In this document: positions 43,653 through 52,799 of the stretch, piece after piece | How positions within the stretch are numbered: position 1 is the stretch's first letter | Layout: every line of letters begins with the position of its first letter | Notes under the pieces: generated by a model | Told to the model about the DNA's origin: nothing | Seen by the model: the letters and a program-made list of their open reading frames with translations, nothing else | Databases searched by the model: none | Assembly: GCF_037094465.1 (NCBI RefSeq) | Contig: NZ_CP146609.1 | Location: 1,861,501-1,925,500 of the forward strand | Direction: 5' to 3' | Length of the DNA: 64,000 bases | DNA from: Pseudodesulfovibrio sp. 5S69 | Lineage (GTDB): Bacteria > Desulfobacterota > Desulfovibrionia > Desulfovibrionales > Desulfovibrionaceae | Made by a program: the position numbers and the translations under genes

Positions 43653-44747
43653 TTGAGCTTTGAATTACTGGAAAAGTTCCGTGATCCGGCCCTGTGCCGG
43701 AAAATCCTCGACAAGATGGAATCCGAACTGGACCGGGAGCTGCGCTTCATGGAGGTCTGCGGCACCCATACCGTGGCCATCTTCCAGAGCGGGCTGCGCT
43801 CCCTCCTGCCGGAAAAGATCGTCCATCTCTCCGGGCCTGGCTGTCCGGTCTGCGTGACCCACGAGTCCGAGGTCAACGCCTTTCTGGACCTGGCGGGGCA
43901 CGAAAACGTCATCCTGGCCACCTTCGGCGATCTCATGCGCGTTCCCGGCGACAAGGGCCGCAACCTCAAGAAGGCCGTGGCCGACGGGGCGCGGGTCAAG
44001 GTGGTCTATTCGCCCTTCGACACCCTTAAGCTGGCCAAGGAGAACCCCGGCGACCTGGTGGTCTTCATCGGCGTGGGCTTCGAGACCACGGCCCCGACCA
44101 TCGCCGCGACCATGAAGATGGCCCGCGAGCAGGGCATCGACAACCTGCGCATCCTCTGTTTCCACAAGACCGTGCCCACCGCGCTCGACGCGCTGCTGTC
44201 GGACGAGGCCATCAACATCGACGGCTTTATCCTGCCCGGTCATGTGTCGGCCATCATCGGCGTCGAGCCGTACAATTTTATCGCCGAGGACTACGCCAAG
44301 TCCGCCGTGGTCACCGGGTTCGAGCCCCTGGACATCCTCCAGTCCCTGAACCAGATGATCGAGTGGCGAAACAAGGGCGAGGCCCACGTGGCCAACAACT
44401 ACACGCGCATCGTCGGCGAGCACGGCAACCCCAAGGCGCTCGAGATCATGTACGAGGTCTTCGAGCCCTGCGACGCCCTGTGGCGCGGCCTGGGCCTGAT
44501 CCCCAGCTCCGGGCTGGAAATTCGGCCCGAGTGGGAGTCCTTCGACGCCAAGAAGCAGTTCGGCATCGAGATCAAGGAGAGCCCGGCCCTGCCCGGCTGC
44601 AAGTGCGGCGACATCCTCAAGGGTGTCAAGCAGCCGGACCAGTGCCCGCTGTTCGGCAAGGCCTGCACCCCGGCCAACCCGGTCGGCCCGTGCATGGTCT
44701 CCACCGAAGGCTCCTGTGCCGCCTACTACAAATACAAGCTGGATTAG
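43653..44747 (+). CDS. hypD: Hydrogenase maturation protein HypD
   Basis: This 364-residue Fe-S protein helps HypC and HypE build the Fe(CN)2CO group of [NiFe] hydrogenases. MEVCGTHTVAIFQSGLRSLLP (near residues 33-53), LSGPGCPVC and IGVGFETTAPT are characteristic, and the C-terminal cysteines (CKCGDILKG, CPLFGKAC, CMVSTEGSC) bind the 4Fe-4S cluster. The start is TTG 43653 with AAGGA upstream; the ATG at 43648 is in another frame and stops at once. hypE starts 2 bases after the stop. Confidence 0.96.
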   Translation: MSFELLEKFRDPALCRKILDKMESELDRELRFMEVCGTHTVAIFQSGLRSLLPEKIVHLSGPGCPVCVTHESEVNAFLDLAGHENVILATFGDLMRVPGDKGRNLKKAVADGARVKVVYSPFDTLKLAKENPGDLVVFIGVGFETTAPTIAATMKMAREQGIDNLRILCFHKTVPTALDALLSDEAINIDGFILPGHVSAIIGVEPYNFIAEDYAKSAVVTGFEPLDILQSLNQMIEWRNKGEAHVANNYTRIVGEHGNPKALEIMYEVFEPCDALWRGLGLIPSSGLEIRPEWESFDAKKQFGIEIKESPALPGCKCGDILKGVKQPDQCPLFGKACTPANPVGPCMVSTEGSCAAYYKYKLD

Positions 44748-44749
44748 AC

Positions 44750-45754
44750 ATGTCTGATAAAGTGTTACTCGATTACGGCAGCGGCGGCCGCGCTTCCCAG
44801 CGCCTCATTTCCGACCTCTTTCTCAAATACCTCGGCAACGACGAACTCGACCGTCTCAACGACGCGGCGGTCCTGAACCTGTCCGGCAGGATCGCCATGT
44901 CCACCGACTCGTTCACCGTGGACCCGATCTTCTTTCCCGGCGGCGACATCGGCTCCCTGGCCGTGCACGGTACGGTCAACGACGTGGCCATGATGGGCGC
45001 GGTGCCGCGCTACATCACCTGCGGCTACATCATCGAGGAAGGGCTGCCCATGGCCGACCTGGAGCGCATCGTCCAGTCCATGGGCGAGGCCGCGCGGCAC
45101 GCCGGGGTCAAGGTCGTCACCGGCGACACCAAGGTCGTGCCCAAGGGCGCCTGCGACAAGATTTTCATCAACACCACCGGCATCGGCGAGATCATCGCCG
45201 ACCCGACGCCGAGCGGCGACGCGGCCAGGGTTGGCGACGCGGTCCTGGTCTCCGGGACCATGGGCGACCACGGCCTGACCGTGCTCGGCACCCGCGAGGG
45301 GCTGGACTTCGAGGCCAAGGTCCAGTCCGACTCGGCCGCCCTGAACCACCTTCTGGTCAAGCTCGTCCGCGAACTGCCCGAGGTCCACGTCCTGCGCGAC
45401 CCCACGCGCGGCGGCCTGGCCACCACCCTGAACGAGATCACCAAGAGCTCGAACGTCTGCTGTGAACTGACCGAGACCAGCATCCCGGTCCGGCCCGAGG
45501 TCAAGGGCGGCTGCTCCATCCTCGGCCTGGACCCGCTCTACCTGGCCAACGAGGGCAAGTTCATCTGCATCCTGCCCGGCGAATACGCGGACAAGGCCCT
45601 CGAAATCATGCGCGCCGACCCGCTGGGCCAAGACGCCTGCCGCATCGGCACCATGACCGACGCCAACCCCGGCAAGGTCGTCCTCGTCACCCAGCTCGGC
45701 GGCAAACGCCTCCTGGGCATGCTCGAAGGCGAACAACTCCCGCGCATCTGCTAG
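44750..45754 (+). CDS. hypE: Hydrogenase maturation protein HypE
   Basis: This 334-residue enzyme dehydrates the carbamoyl group on its C-terminal cysteine to give the cyanide ligand. The typical C-terminus PRIC ends in Cys334. LDYGSGGRASQRL (near residues 7-19), HGTVNDVAMMG and DPTRGGLATTLNE are the AIR-synthase-fold motifs. It is tightly coupled to hypD. Other hyp genes and the hydrogenase itself are outside the window. Confidence 0.97.
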   Translation: MSDKVLLDYGSGGRASQRLISDLFLKYLGNDELDRLNDAAVLNLSGRIAMSTDSFTVDPIFFPGGDIGSLAVHGTVNDVAMMGAVPRYITCGYIIEEGLPMADLERIVQSMGEAARHAGVKVVTGDTKVVPKGACDKIFINTTGIGEIIADPTPSGDAARVGDAVLVSGTMGDHGLTVLGTREGLDFEAKVQSDSAALNHLLVKLVRELPEVHVLRDPTRGGLATTLNEITKSSNVCCELTETSIPVRPEVKGGCSILGLDPLYLANEGKFICILPGEYADKALEIMRADPLGQDACRIGTMTDANPGKVVLVTQLGGKRLLGMLEGEQLPRIC

Positions 45755-45770
45755 CGCCACGGATCCCAAT

Positions 45771-45810
45771 AAAAAGTCCCTGTCGGCTCGCGCCGGCAGG
45801 GACTTTTTTT
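45771..45810 (+). terminator. Terminator after hypE
   Basis: AAAAAGTCCCTGTCGGC pairs with GCCGGCAGGGACTTTTT around TCGC, followed by a T run. Confidence 0.92.
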
Positions 45811-45825
45811 GCCTCCGGCGCGGAA

Positions 45826-45920
45826 GGGGAAGGAAAACCCTTTGAAAAGGGCTTTTCCTTCCCCTTCCCCGGACTCCCATCCCGATCCTTTCCTAAACTT
45901 TGTATCGCCGCTTCGCGGGG
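45826..45920 (-). repeat. Dispersed intergenic repeat, copy D, with terminal hairpin
   Basis: Read on the - strand, CCCCGCGAAGCGG is followed by CAAAGTTTAGGAAAGG, CGGGATGGGAGTCCGGGGAA and a hairpin in which GGGGAAGGAAAA pairs with TTTTCCTTCCCC (45826-45864). It lies in the tail-to-tail gap between hypE and cheV. Confidence 0.75.
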
Positions 45921-45928
45921 GGACGCAA

Positions 45929-45969
45929 CAAAAAGGCCTCCGGCTCAGCAATGAGTCGGAGGCCTTTTC
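45929..45969 (-). terminator. Bidirectional terminator-like hairpin
   Basis: AAAAGGCCTCCG pairs with CGGAGGCCTTTT around a partly paired loop. T or A runs on both sides allow it to act on either strand, most likely for cheV on the - strand. Confidence 0.75.
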
Positions 45970-46041
45970 TTGATCCTTCTGGAGCGATTCGGGTGCGCAG
46001 CACCCGACAGCGGCTCTCTTATCGCGCTGGCACAAGGCTTT

Positions 46042-46150
46042 CGAGAGTGGGCCAGCTGTGCATTTTCTCCAGGGGGGCTTTCACCGCAGCGTAGCCGTCT
46101 ACGTGAGGATGAAAGCCCCCCTGGAAAAATGTGCAGATGGCCCGCTATCG
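46042..46150. repeat. Long imperfect hairpin element near cheV
   Basis: The left arm CGAGAGTGGGCC and on through CCAGGGGGGCTTTCA is matched in inverted order by TGAAAGCCCCCCTGG and on through GGCCCGCTATCG. The centre is CGTAGCCGTCTACG, itself a 5-bp stem. Arms are close to 48 bases with a few mismatches. It begins after the bidirectional terminator and ends 23 bases before the cheV stop. The rest of the 45970-46173 stretch has no credible gene. Confidence 0.75.
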
Positions 46151-46173
46151 GAAGCCGCCTCCGGCCACCCCGC

Positions 46174-47181
46174 CTAACCAGCCCGCCGTGCCTCAATGAG
46201 CGCCGCCGCCCGGCGCGCCAAATACGTAATCTCCGGTTTGGAGACCTGGTCGTCGGCGCCGACCGTCTCGCCCCGGTGGCGGAGCTTGTCGGTGATCAGC
46301 GAGGAGAAGAGGATGACCGGCAGGTCGCGCAGGACCGGGTCTTCCTTGACGCGCTTGCACAGGTGGTGGCCGTCCATCATGGGCATCTCGATGTCCGAGA
46401 CCAGGACCTGGACGTAGTCGGTGATGGGCCGTTCCTCTTCCAGGGCGCGTTTCTTGATCTCCACCAGGCGGTCCCAGCACTCGCGGCCGTTGTTGGTCTT
46501 TTCCACCTGGAACCCGGCCTGGCCGAGCATGTCGCGGATCATCTCGCGGATGAGCGGCGAATCGTCGGCGATGAGCGCCTTGTACCCGGAATAGCCGTCG
46601 AGCACGAAGTTGTCGTCGAACTGCAACCGCATGGCCGGGTTGAGTTCCGAGACGATGCGCTCCAGGTCGAGGATGAAGACGATGCGGTCGTCGAACTTGA
46701 CCACGCCGGTGATGGACTCGGACGACAGCGCGGACACGTACTTGTTGGGCGCCTCCACGTCCTCCCAGGAGATGCGGTGGATGCGGGTCACGCCCGAGAC
46801 CATGAAGGCCGAGGTGACCTGGTTGAATTCGGTGACGATGACCTTGGGCGGTTCGTTCTCCACGCGTTTCTTCTTGAGCCAGATGGACAGGTCGAGCAGG
46901 GGGATGATCCGGGAGCGCAGGTTGAAGGCCCCGAGCACGGCCGGGTGGGAGACCTCGGGCATCTCCGTGACTTTGGGCATGCGGATGATCTCGAGCACCT
47001 TGGCCACGTTCACGCCGTAGAAACCCTTGCGGCTGGGCTTGTGCCCTTCCTCAAGGGTATGGTCCTCCTGGTTGGGTTCGGTCTCGTCGGACGCCTTGGG
47101 CTCTTCTTCGAGGTAAAACTCGACGATTTCCAATTCGTTGGTGCCCGCTTCGAGCAGGATGTCGGTGGACTGGGTGGCCAT
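46174..47181 (-). CDS. cheV: Chemotaxis protein CheV
   Basis: This 335-residue adaptor has an N-terminal CheW-like domain (about 15-185; GVNVAKVLEIIRMP, LGAFNLRSRIIPLLDL, ITGVVKFDDRIVFILDLE) and a C-terminal receiver (about 205-330) with the acceptor Asp in VLVSDIEMPMMDG and Lys in VSKPE. CheV links chemoreceptors to CheA and is tuned by phosphorylation. It is unlinked to the split cheA unit 14 kb away. Residues 25-50 are acidic and variable. Confidence 0.95.
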   Translation of the reverse strand: MATQSTDILLEAGTNELEIVEFYLEEEPKASDETEPNQEDHTLEEGHKPSRKGFYGVNVAKVLEIIRMPKVTEMPEVSHPAVLGAFNLRSRIIPLLDLSIWLKKKRVENEPPKVIVTEFNQVTSAFMVSGVTRIHRISWEDVEAPNKYVSALSSESITGVVKFDDRIVFILDLERIVSELNPAMRLQFDDNFVLDGYSGYKALIADDSPLIREMIRDMLGQAGFQVEKTNNGRECWDRLVEIKKRALEEERPITDYVQVLVSDIEMPMMDGHHLCKRVKEDPVLRDLPVILFSSLITDKLRHRGETVGADDQVSKPEITYLARRAAALIEARRAG

Positions 47182-47243
47182 GCTGATACCGGTTCCTTGT
47201 CAAGGGTATGGAATGATTAAGGCAACAAGCCTTTGTGTAAACG

Positions 47244-48263
47244 CTATTGGCAAATCTCGTCAACAGGGGGCCAGGAGGTGTCCGGATCAGCCGGTTCCAG
47301 GTCCCGGATGACGTCGGCGGCCCGCTCCAGTTCTTCCCAGGTCGCGCATTGCAGCAGGGAGGCGCGCAGGGAGCGGATGCCCCGGAGTCCCTTGGCGTAG
47401 CGGGGGATGATCGAGCGGATCTTGCGGAACGAGCGGCCGTCGCCCTCGAAGAGCCGGGTCAGTCGGATGTGTTCGCGCACGATCCCGGCCAGGAACGCGC
47501 CGTCGCGCACGGGCAAGGGCGAGCCCCGGCGCAGGGCGATATAGCGGGCGAAGATGGACGGGTCGTAGAGCGCGCCCCGGGCGAACATGATCGCGTCGAT
47601 GCCGGTCTCCTCGATGCAGCGCGCCCCGTCCTCGGCCGAAAACAGGTCGCCGGACCCGATGACCGGGATGGACACGGCCTTCTTCAACTCGGCCAGCTTG
47701 GTCCAGTTGGCCTGGCCCGCGAACATCTGCTTGCCGTAGCGCGGGTGCAGGGTGACCCAGTCCACGCCGACGTCCTCCAGCCGCCCGGCAAGGTCGAGGA
47801 AGACCTCCTCGCCCTTGTTGAAGCCCAGGCGGAACTTGACGCCCACGCGGCCGCCATCGGGGTGTTCGGCGGCCTTGGCGACCATGATGGCGGCCAGTTC
47901 GACCAGCTTGTCGAGGTCCTCCATGAGTTGGACTCCGGAGCCGGACTTGAGGACCTTGCGCACCGGGCAGCCCGCGTTGAGGTCGAAGTTGCGGTAGCCC
48001 ATGCCGACCAGCTTCTCCATGACCGGCGGGAAGTATTGGGCCTCGGAGCCGAAGAGCTGGAGGACCATGGGATCGTCCTCCGGGCAGGTGGCGATGAGGC
48101 GGCGGGTGCCGGAGTTCTTGAAGGCCATGCCTTTGACCGAGACCATCTCGGAGCAGGCCGGGCCGCAGCCGTACTTGCGCACGAGCAGGCGAAAGGGCAG
48201 GTCGGAATAGCCGGCCAGGGGGGCCAGCCACGGGGTGTCGGGGGTGATGGCGAAACGGGTCAT
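47244..48263 (-). CDS. dus: tRNA-dihydrouridine synthase
   Basis: This 339-residue FMN enzyme reduces uridines in the tRNA D-loop. LAPLAGYSDLPFRLLVRKYG (near residue 13), the catalytic cysteine in NAGCPVRKVLKSGSG, and GSGDLFSAEDGARCIEETG, then MFARGALYDP, are the family motifs. The subfamily (DusA, B or C) cannot be fixed by eye; it looks DusB-like. ATG 48263 is chosen; GTG 48275 is in frame. There is no strong ribosome site. Confidence 0.92.
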   Translation of the reverse strand: MTRFAITPDTPWLAPLAGYSDLPFRLLVRKYGCGPACSEMVSVKGMAFKNSGTRRLIATCPEDDPMVLQLFGSEAQYFPPVMEKLVGMGYRNFDLNAGCPVRKVLKSGSGVQLMEDLDKLVELAAIMVAKAAEHPDGGRVGVKFRLGFNKGEEVFLDLAGRLEDVGVDWVTLHPRYGKQMFAGQANWTKLAELKKAVSIPVIGSGDLFSAEDGARCIEETGIDAIMFARGALYDPSIFARYIALRRGSPLPVRDGAFLAGIVREHIRLTRLFEGDGRSFRKIRSIIPRYAKGLRGIRSLRASLLQCATWEELERAADVIRDLEPADPDTSWPPVDEICQ

Positions 48264-48318
48264 GTCGGGATGCACATACGGGCTCGGTCGGCGCGAGTCA
48301 AAGGAAAATGGGGTCGGA

Positions 48319-49134
48319 TCAGCGTTCGTAGTAGCGGTCGTAGAGCGTCTGGAACCGGCCCGAGGAGATCAGCCCGTTCAGCGCGGCCTGCCAGCGGCGG
48401 ATGACCGCGTCGTCCACCTGGGGCGAGAAGGCGATGTAGCCCGCGGACTGGACCAGGGGCTCGGGCACGCGGTGCACGTCGGCGGCCGGGATGCCCACGG
48501 CGTGCAGTTTCTGGAGCAGGGTCTCGTCCGAGGATACGGCCAGGGTGGCGGCGCCGGACTTGAGCCGGGAAAAGCACTCCCGGTAGGTGGGGGCGGCGGC
48601 CACGTTGGTGAAGCCGCGTTCCAGCAGGACGTTGTGGTGCTGGCTGCCGTACACGGCGCAGATGGCCGGGACCGCCTTGGCTTCTTCCAGTCCACCGATG
48701 GCGTTTCCCTTCAGGCCGTAAAGGAAGTCCACCTCGCGCTGGAGCGGCCCCACCCATTTGAAACGCGCCTCGCGCTGCGGGGTCCGGTAGACGTTGAAGA
48801 AGGCCGTGTCGATTCCGGAGGTGAGGGCGGCCATGCCCTGGGCGAAGGAGACCTCGCGGATGGGGGCCTTCAGTCCGATGGCCGTCATGATCGCTCGGAC
48901 CGCTTCCAGGTTGAAGGCCCGTTTGCCCGCGTGCTCGATGCCGCGCAGCTCGCCTGTGCCCGGATCGGTCTCGGCCTGTCCGGTAAGGTCGTGGGTAAGG
49001 ATGACCATGCCGTCGTCCTGGGCGGGGCACGGCACGGCCCAGGCGAGGACGATCAGGAGCACGGCCGGGAGAAGAATGGGCGACGGAAGCACGGCCGGGA
49101 TGCGTGCGGGCAGGGGGCGGCGGAGCGGTCTCAT
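48319..49134 (-). CDS. Periplasmic solute-binding protein (SBP family 3)
   Basis: This protein of about 271 residues has a signal peptide (basic RRPLPAR, then LLPAVLLIVLAWAVPCPAQ). The body resembles family 3 binding proteins (ELRGIEHAGKRAFNLEAVRA, FFNVYRTPQREARFKWVGPL, LKSGAATLAVSSDE), which bind amino acids or sense ligands. There is no adjacent permease or ATPase. The start is uncertain: in-frame ATGs at 49155 and 49173 are possible, and none has a good ribosome site. Confidence 0.75.
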   Translation of the reverse strand: MRPLRRPLPARIPAVLPSPILLPAVLLIVLAWAVPCPAQDDGMVILTHDLTGQAETDPGTGELRGIEHAGKRAFNLEAVRAIMTAIGLKAPIREVSFAQGMAALTSGIDTAFFNVYRTPQREARFKWVGPLQREVDFLYGLKGNAIGGLEEAKAVPAICAVYGSQHHNVLLERGFTNVAAAPTYRECFSRLKSGAATLAVSSDETLLQKLHAVGIPAADVHRVPEPLVQSAGYIAFSPQVDDAVIRRWQAALNGLISSGRFQTLYDRYYER

Positions 49135-49173
49135 GCGCTTGGAAAGGGTTCCCATTTTATAATGATAGACCAT

Positions 49174-49377
49174 AATTGAGGCGGGGGCTATTATTAAGCG
49201 ATCGCGGGCCCCGGTCGGCGCTCCGCCGGAGGGGGAGCGCGGTCTCCCTTCGGGGAAAGAATTTGAAAAAAAATCCGGCGCAGGGTTGACAAAGGAACGC
49301 TTTTATCATTACACCGGCCCGTCTTCGAGCGCAAGGCGGCGCTTCCCGGCTTCGGGAAAAAAGGCCGTTGAAAACTC
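49174..49377. other. Spacer upstream of the tRNA cluster
   Basis: No gene is seen. It contains GC-rich small hairpins (for example CTTCCCGGCTTCGGGAA near 49341) and a TTGACA at 49286 without a convincing -10. Confidence 0.4.
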
Positions 49378-49406
49378 TTGATTTTTGACATCGCGGCGTA
49401 TATAGA
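49378..49406 (+). promoter_or_regulatory. Promoter of the tRNA-tuf transcription unit
   Basis: TTGATT (49378-49383), a 17-base spacer and TATAGA (49401-49406) lie so that transcription would start about 8 bases before tRNA-Thr. Confidence 0.65.
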
Positions 49407-49420
49407 CTTCGTTCCCGTGA

Positions 49421-49496
49421 GCTGGCGTAGCTCAATTGGTAGAGCAGCTGATTTGTAATCAGCAGGTTGCGGGTTCAAGTCCCATCGCCAGCTCCA
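49421..49496 (+). tRNA. tRNA-Thr (anticodon TGT)
   Basis: 76 nt. Acceptor GCTGGCG pairs with CGCCAGC, the anticodon loop is TTTGTAA and the T-arm has GTTCAAG. The 3' CCA is encoded. Confidence 0.97.
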
Positions 49497-49508
49497 TAAG
49501 ACACAAAT

Positions 49509-49594
49509 GGTGGGGTTCCCGAGTGGCCAAAGGGAACAGACTGTAAATCTGTCGGCATACGCCTTCGGAGGTTCAAATCCTCCCCCCACCACCA
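49509..49594 (+). tRNA. tRNA-Tyr (anticodon GTA)
   Basis: 86 nt with a long variable arm, as expected for bacterial tRNA-Tyr. Acceptor GGTGGGG pairs with CCCCACC, the anticodon loop is CTGTAAA and CCA is encoded. Confidence 0.97.
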
Positions 49595-49658
49595 TAATTT
49601 TTCGAGTCACGCTGTAGGAGGCGGTCCACGGAGTCCGTCGATGGACTACAGAGAGTGA

Positions 49659-49735
49659 GCGGGAATAGCTCAATTGGCTAGAGCATCAGCCTTCCAAGCT
49701 GAGGGTTGCGGGTTCGAGTCCCGTTTCCCGCTCCA
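49659..49735 (+). tRNA. tRNA-Gly (anticodon TCC)
   Basis: 77 nt. Acceptor GCGGGAA pairs with TTCCCGC, the anticodon loop is CTTCCAA and CCA is encoded. Confidence 0.97.
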
Positions 49736-49784
49736 TTTAGCCATCTCTCTCCTTCCATCATCCTTTTATACAGTGTATGGCTGT

Positions 49785-49860
49785 GCTCACGTAGCTCAGT
49801 CGGTAGAGCACATCCTTGGTAAGGATGAGGTCACCGGTTCAAATCCGGTCGTGAGCTCCA
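49785..49860 (+). tRNA. tRNA-Thr (anticodon GGT)
   Basis: 76 nt. Acceptor GCTCACG pairs with CGTGAGC, the anticodon loop is TTGGTAA and CCA is encoded. Together with the TGT tRNA it reads most threonine codons. Confidence 0.97.
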
Positions 49861-49945
49861 CGGCGTTTTATTGTTTGAATTGCTTGTCAACAAGTATTTA
49901 GAAATAGAAACCTACACAACTTTATTGATCCAGGGGGTTACTGAA

Positions 49946-51139
<1,194 letters not shown>

Positions 51140-51141
51140 TC

Positions 51142-51290
51142 ATGCGAGTCAACATTCAGCTGCAGTGCACCGAGTGCAAGCGTAAGAACTACGCTACGCA
51201 GAAGAACAAGAAGAATACTACCGGACGCCTGGAAGTGAGCAAGTATTGTCCCTGGACAAGAAGCACACGGTCCATAAAGAGTCCAAGTAG
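51142..51290 (+). CDS. rpmG: 50S ribosomal protein L33 with an apparent one-base deletion
   Basis: From ATG 51142, the frame reads [20 protein letters not shown] and on to KYCPW, a clear L33 with its first CxxC. After TGG (near 51253) the frame turns into non-L33 sequence and stops only at 51298-51300. Adding one G to give CCCTGGGACAAG restores [11 protein letters not shown] and a TAG at 51288-51290, for 49 residues in all, the normal L33 length. The gene span of 149 bases is not a multiple of three. A sequencing or assembly error is most likely, but a real frameshift cannot be excluded. It lies between tuf and tRNA-Trp. Confidence 0.85.
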
Positions 51291-51303
51291 TCTTCGATAG
51301 AGC

Positions 51304-51380
51304 AGGGGTATAGTTCCAACGGCTAGAACGCCGGTCTCCAAAACCGGATGTTGGGGGTTCGAATCCCTCTACCCCTGCCA
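51304..51380 (+). tRNA. tRNA-Trp (anticodon CCA)
   Basis: 77 nt. Acceptor AGGGGTA pairs with TACCCCT, the anticodon loop is CTCCAAA and the 3' CCA is encoded. It lies between rpmG and secE, a widespread arrangement. Confidence 0.97.
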
Positions 51381-51400
51381 ACTAAGTCTTTGAAAGCGAC

Positions 51401-51434
51401 GCGGGGCCTTGTCCGTAAAACGGCAAGGCCCCGC
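51401..51434 (+). other. Strong hairpin between tRNA-Trp and secE
   Basis: GCGGGGCCTTG and CCG pair with CGG and CAAGGCCCCGC around TAAAA with one bulged base. No T run follows, so a processing or mRNA-stabilising role is more likely than termination. Confidence 0.6.
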
Positions 51435-51464
51435 CACCCGCTCAATAATTTGGGATAAAGAGAT

Positions 51465-51722
51465 ATGGCCAAAAAGAAAGGCAAGAAGGCCGCTGAAAAG
51501 CAGGCCGCACAGTCCCCGGCAGCCGGTCTGAAGGGCAAGATCAAGGAATTCGTCGAGTTCTTTGAGGAGTCCAAGGTCGAGATCAAGAAAGTGGTCTGGC
51601 CGACCCGCAAGGAGACCGTCACCACGTGCGTAGCCGTGCTGGTCGTTTCCGTGGTCATCGCTCTCTACCTGGGCGTGGTCGACTTGGCGCTCTCGAAGAT
51701 CGTCGAGGCCATCCTCTCCTAG
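51465..51722 (+). CDS. secE: Protein translocase subunit SecE
   Basis: This 85-residue subunit clamps SecY. A Lys/Ala-rich N-terminus precedes the conserved amphipathic VEFFEESKVEIKKVVWPTRK and one transmembrane helix (VAVLVVSVVIALYLGVVDLA). This is the short, single-span form usual outside enterobacteria. nusG follows. Confidence 0.96.
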   Translation: MAKKKGKKAAEKQAAQSPAAGLKGKIKEFVEFFEESKVEIKKVVWPTRKETVTTCVAVLVVSVVIALYLGVVDLALSKIVEAILS

Positions 51723-51755
51723 GACCAAAGCTACTTGCAAAGGCTGGAACACAAC

Positions 51756-52313
51756 ATGGATGCCACAATGGAAAACGCAGCGCCTCGTGCACGCTGGTAC
51801 ATCGTCCACACCTACTCGGGATTCGAGCAGCGGGTGGAACAGACCGTGCGTGAAATGATGCGCACCGGACAGGACAAGGGCCTCATCGAGGAAGTCGTCA
51901 TGCCCACCGAAAAGATCGTCGAGATGGTCAAAGGTGAGCGCAAGACTTCCACCCGCAAGTTCTATCCGGGTTACATCATGATCAAAATGATCCTGACCGA
52001 CGATTCCTGGCATCTTATCCAGTCCATCCCGCGCGTGACAGGATTCGTCGGCGGCAAGAACCGCCCGACGCCCATGCGCGACAGCGAGGCGGAGAACATC
52101 CTCAACATGATGGAAAGCCGCCAGGAAAAGCCCCGTCCCAAGTTCAACTTTGAGCGCGGCGACGAGGTTCGGGTCATCGACGGCCCGTTTTCCGGCTTCA
52201 ACGGTGTTGTGGAAGAGGTCAATTACGACAAGGGCAAGCTCAAAGTATCCGTCTCTATCTTCGGGCGTCAGACTCCTGTGGAGCTTGATTTTGTCCAGGT
52301 GGACAAAGGATAG
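51756..52313 (+). CDS. nusG: Transcription termination/antitermination protein NusG
   Basis: This 185-residue protein binds RNA polymerase and links it to Rho or the ribosome. The NGN domain has RWYIVHTYSGFE and RKFYPGYIMIKM. The KOW domain (about 130-185) has GDEVRVIDGPFSGFNGVVEE. ATG 51756 is chosen; earlier in-frame codons lack support. Confidence 0.97.
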   Translation: MDATMENAAPRARWYIVHTYSGFEQRVEQTVREMMRTGQDKGLIEEVVMPTEKIVEMVKGERKTSTRKFYPGYIMIKMILTDDSWHLIQSIPRVTGFVGGKNRPTPMRDSEAENILNMMESRQEKPRPKFNFERGDEVRVIDGPFSGFNGVVEEVNYDKGKLKVSVSIFGRQTPVELDFVQVDKG

Positions 52314-52359
52314 CCCGGATTGTCGCTAACAGCGAAATTTCTCATCGAGGAATACAATA

Positions 52360-52785
52360 ATGGCTAAGAAAGAATTAGGAAAGATTAAACTGCAGATCCC
52401 CGCAGGCTCCGCCAACCCTTCCCCGCCGGTCGGTCCGGCCCTGGGTCAGCACGGCGTGAACATCATGGAATTCTGCAAGGCGTTCAACGCCAAGACGCAG
52501 GACCAGAAGGGCCTGATCATTCCGGTGGTCATCACCGTGTATGCGGACCGCTCCTTCGACTTCATCACCAAGACCCCTCCGGCGGCGGTGCTCCTGCTCA
52601 AGGCCGCCAAGCTCGAGAAGGGCTCCGGTGAACCGAACAAGACTAAGGTCGGCAAGGTCACCAAGGCCCAGATCAAAGAGATCGCCGAGTTGAAGATGGC
52701 TGACTTGAACGCCAATGACATCGAAAACGCCATGCGTCAGATCGAGGGCACTGCCCGCAGCATGGGCCTCGACGTCAAGGCCTAG
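52360..52785 (+). CDS. rplK: 50S ribosomal protein L11
   Basis: This 141-residue protein of the GTPase-associated centre opens with [20 protein letters not shown], the proline-rich thiostrepton-region loop, and ends with the RNA-binding domain ([20 protein letters not shown]). L1 follows 14 bases downstream. Confidence 0.98.
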   Translation: MAKKELGKIKLQIPAGSANPSPPVGPALGQHGVNIMEFCKAFNAKTQDQKGLIIPVVITVYADRSFDFITKTPPAAVLLLKAAKLEKGSGEPNKTKVGKVTKAQIKEIAELKMADLNANDIENAMRQIEGTARSMGLDVKA

Positions 52786-52799
52786 TGAGGTAAAGAAAT

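Noticed and set aside
45970..47220. A 416-residue + strand frame over the long hairpin and cheV
   Set aside because: It is antisense to cheV and begins inside the inverted repeat; no motif.
49286..49310. TTGACA at 49286 as the main tRNA promoter
   Set aside because: No acceptable -10 at 16-18 bases; the TTGATT/TATAGA pair at 49378-49406 has better spacing and position.
49421..49860. tRNA cluster as an integration site for a genomic island
   Set aside because: No integrase or partial tRNA duplicate is seen; the cluster is in the ancestral tuf-rpoBC context.
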